64,000 nucleotides of DNA from Anaerovibrio sp. RM50 (GTDB taxonomy: Bacteria; Bacillota; Negativicutes; Selenomonadales; Selenomonadaceae). Location of the stretch: contig NZ_JHWV01000006.1 of NCBI RefSeq assembly GCF_000622005.1, positions 248,001-312,000 of the forward strand. Direction: 5' to 3'. Below the pieces are notes generated by a model. That model did not search any database. It was not told the DNA's origin and saw only the letters and a list, made by a program, of their open reading frames with translations. Shown piece after piece: positions 63,683 to 64,000 of this stretch (positions are counted from its first letter, which is position 1; every line of letters begins with the position of its first letter). The translations under genes were made by a program, and so were the position numbers.

Positions 63683-64000
63683 TTAAAAGCCGGTGCGCTT
63701 AAACATCTTGGCCAGCTCATCGCTGCTGAATTTCAAAATTGTTGGTCTGCCATGAGGGCAGGTGTATGGCATGGCTGTTTTATTAAGCTCGTCCAAAATA
63801 ATCTCCATCTGACGGAAATTGAGCTCAAAGCCCGCCTTTATGGCCGCCTTGCAGGCCGTCATGGCAAGACACTCATGGCGAATCTCCGCCGCACTGAGCT
63901 GATGCATATCCTCCAGGGAAACCAAAATCTCCCGAATAGTGCTTTCTGCCTCAGCCACGGGAATATCCGCCGGAATCTCCATGAGTCGGTACTGATCCGG
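63683..64000 (-). CDS. mutL: DNA mismatch repair protein MutL, C-terminal part (5' end outside window)
   Basis: The last 105 codons of mutL, entering from the right edge in frame. The regulatory/endonuclease C-terminal domain shows ACKAAIKAG and CPHGRPT, residues that bind the zinc of MutL nicking endonucleases, and the ending FKRTGF typical of the protein. The N-terminal ATPase is beyond the window. Confidence 0.93.
   Translation of the reverse strand, partial: PDQYRLMEIPADIPVAEAESTIREILVSLEDMHQLSAAEIRHECLAMTACKAAIKAGFELNFRQMEIILDELNKTAMPYTCPHGRPTILKFSSDELAKMFKRTGF

Overview
The window reads as one chromosome segment of a Bacillota (Firmicutes) bacterium. Evidence is the ylm/division cluster (pgeF-yggS-sepF-proC-ylmH), divIVA, a second sepF, a SAM-I riboswitch in front of metK, PyrR, YqeY and AGGAGG ribosome sites with frequent GTG/TTG starts. 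DUF4127, a Tat-type amidase, RodZ, methylmalonyl-CoA decarboxylase and many small-molecule symporters fit an anaerobic Negativicutes member (Selenomonadaceae, for example an Anaerovibrio/Selenomonas relative). That placement is inference from gene content, not a database match. No rRNA, tRNA, CRISPR array or complete transposon was seen. All genes but one (16570-17061) lie on the minus strand, so operons read from high to low coordinates.

Layout, low to high coordinate. 1-9.9 kb is transport: the 5' part of a secreted HAD phosphatase; a dicarboxylate-type symporter with an RsbW-like N-terminal domain; the fructose operon fruR-fruK-fruA with seven 10-bp operator-like repeats; and a PTS IIC / polar amino-acid ABC operon whose ATPase carries another RsbW-like domain. 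10-16.4 kb is housekeeping: greA-lysS, sepF, typA, and metK under a SAM-I riboswitch. 16.5-18.4 kb has the lone plus-strand membrane gene, a DUF6033-like gene and a highly structured 200-bp element. 18.4-26.9 kb holds a DUF3737-MATE-aminotransferase run, then a complete partner-switching set (RsbW-like kinase, STAS antagonist, CACHE-HAMP-SpoIIE phosphatase). The set ends in an unusual protein joining a degenerate NRPS-type condensation domain to a cNMP-binding-like domain; no sigma factor is nearby.

27-31.4 kb: a thiol/redox cluster (TlpA lipoprotein, a 46-aa CXXC peptide, a polyferredoxin membrane protein), then divIVA-lspA-rluD-pyrR. 31.5-39.2 kb: DUF4127, a hybrid CACHE histidine kinase just downstream of an alanine/glycine symporter fused to a periplasmic-type solute-binding domain, and methylmalonyl-CoA decarboxylase. 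39.3-54 kb: the ylm operon, two radical-SAM enzymes with nrdR, a RodZ-like protein, a YczE-cytidylate-kinase fusion, rpsO and pnp, a Tat amidase and ribF.

54.1-62.8 kb: a Wadjet/MksBEF-like SMC system (jetA, jetB, jetC). It is split by about 3.2 kb of unrelated small genes between jetB and jetC, and no jetD nuclease is present in the window. The insert includes a response regulator lacking its DNA-binding domain. The window closes with an RsmJ-like methyltransferase and the C-terminus of MutL.

The recurring theme is transporters carrying signalling domains. Two carry catalytically degenerate RsbW-like domains that match the free-standing RsbW-like kinase encoded here, which suggests that partner switching may act on transport rather than on a sigma factor. 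That link is a hypothesis from sequence pattern only.
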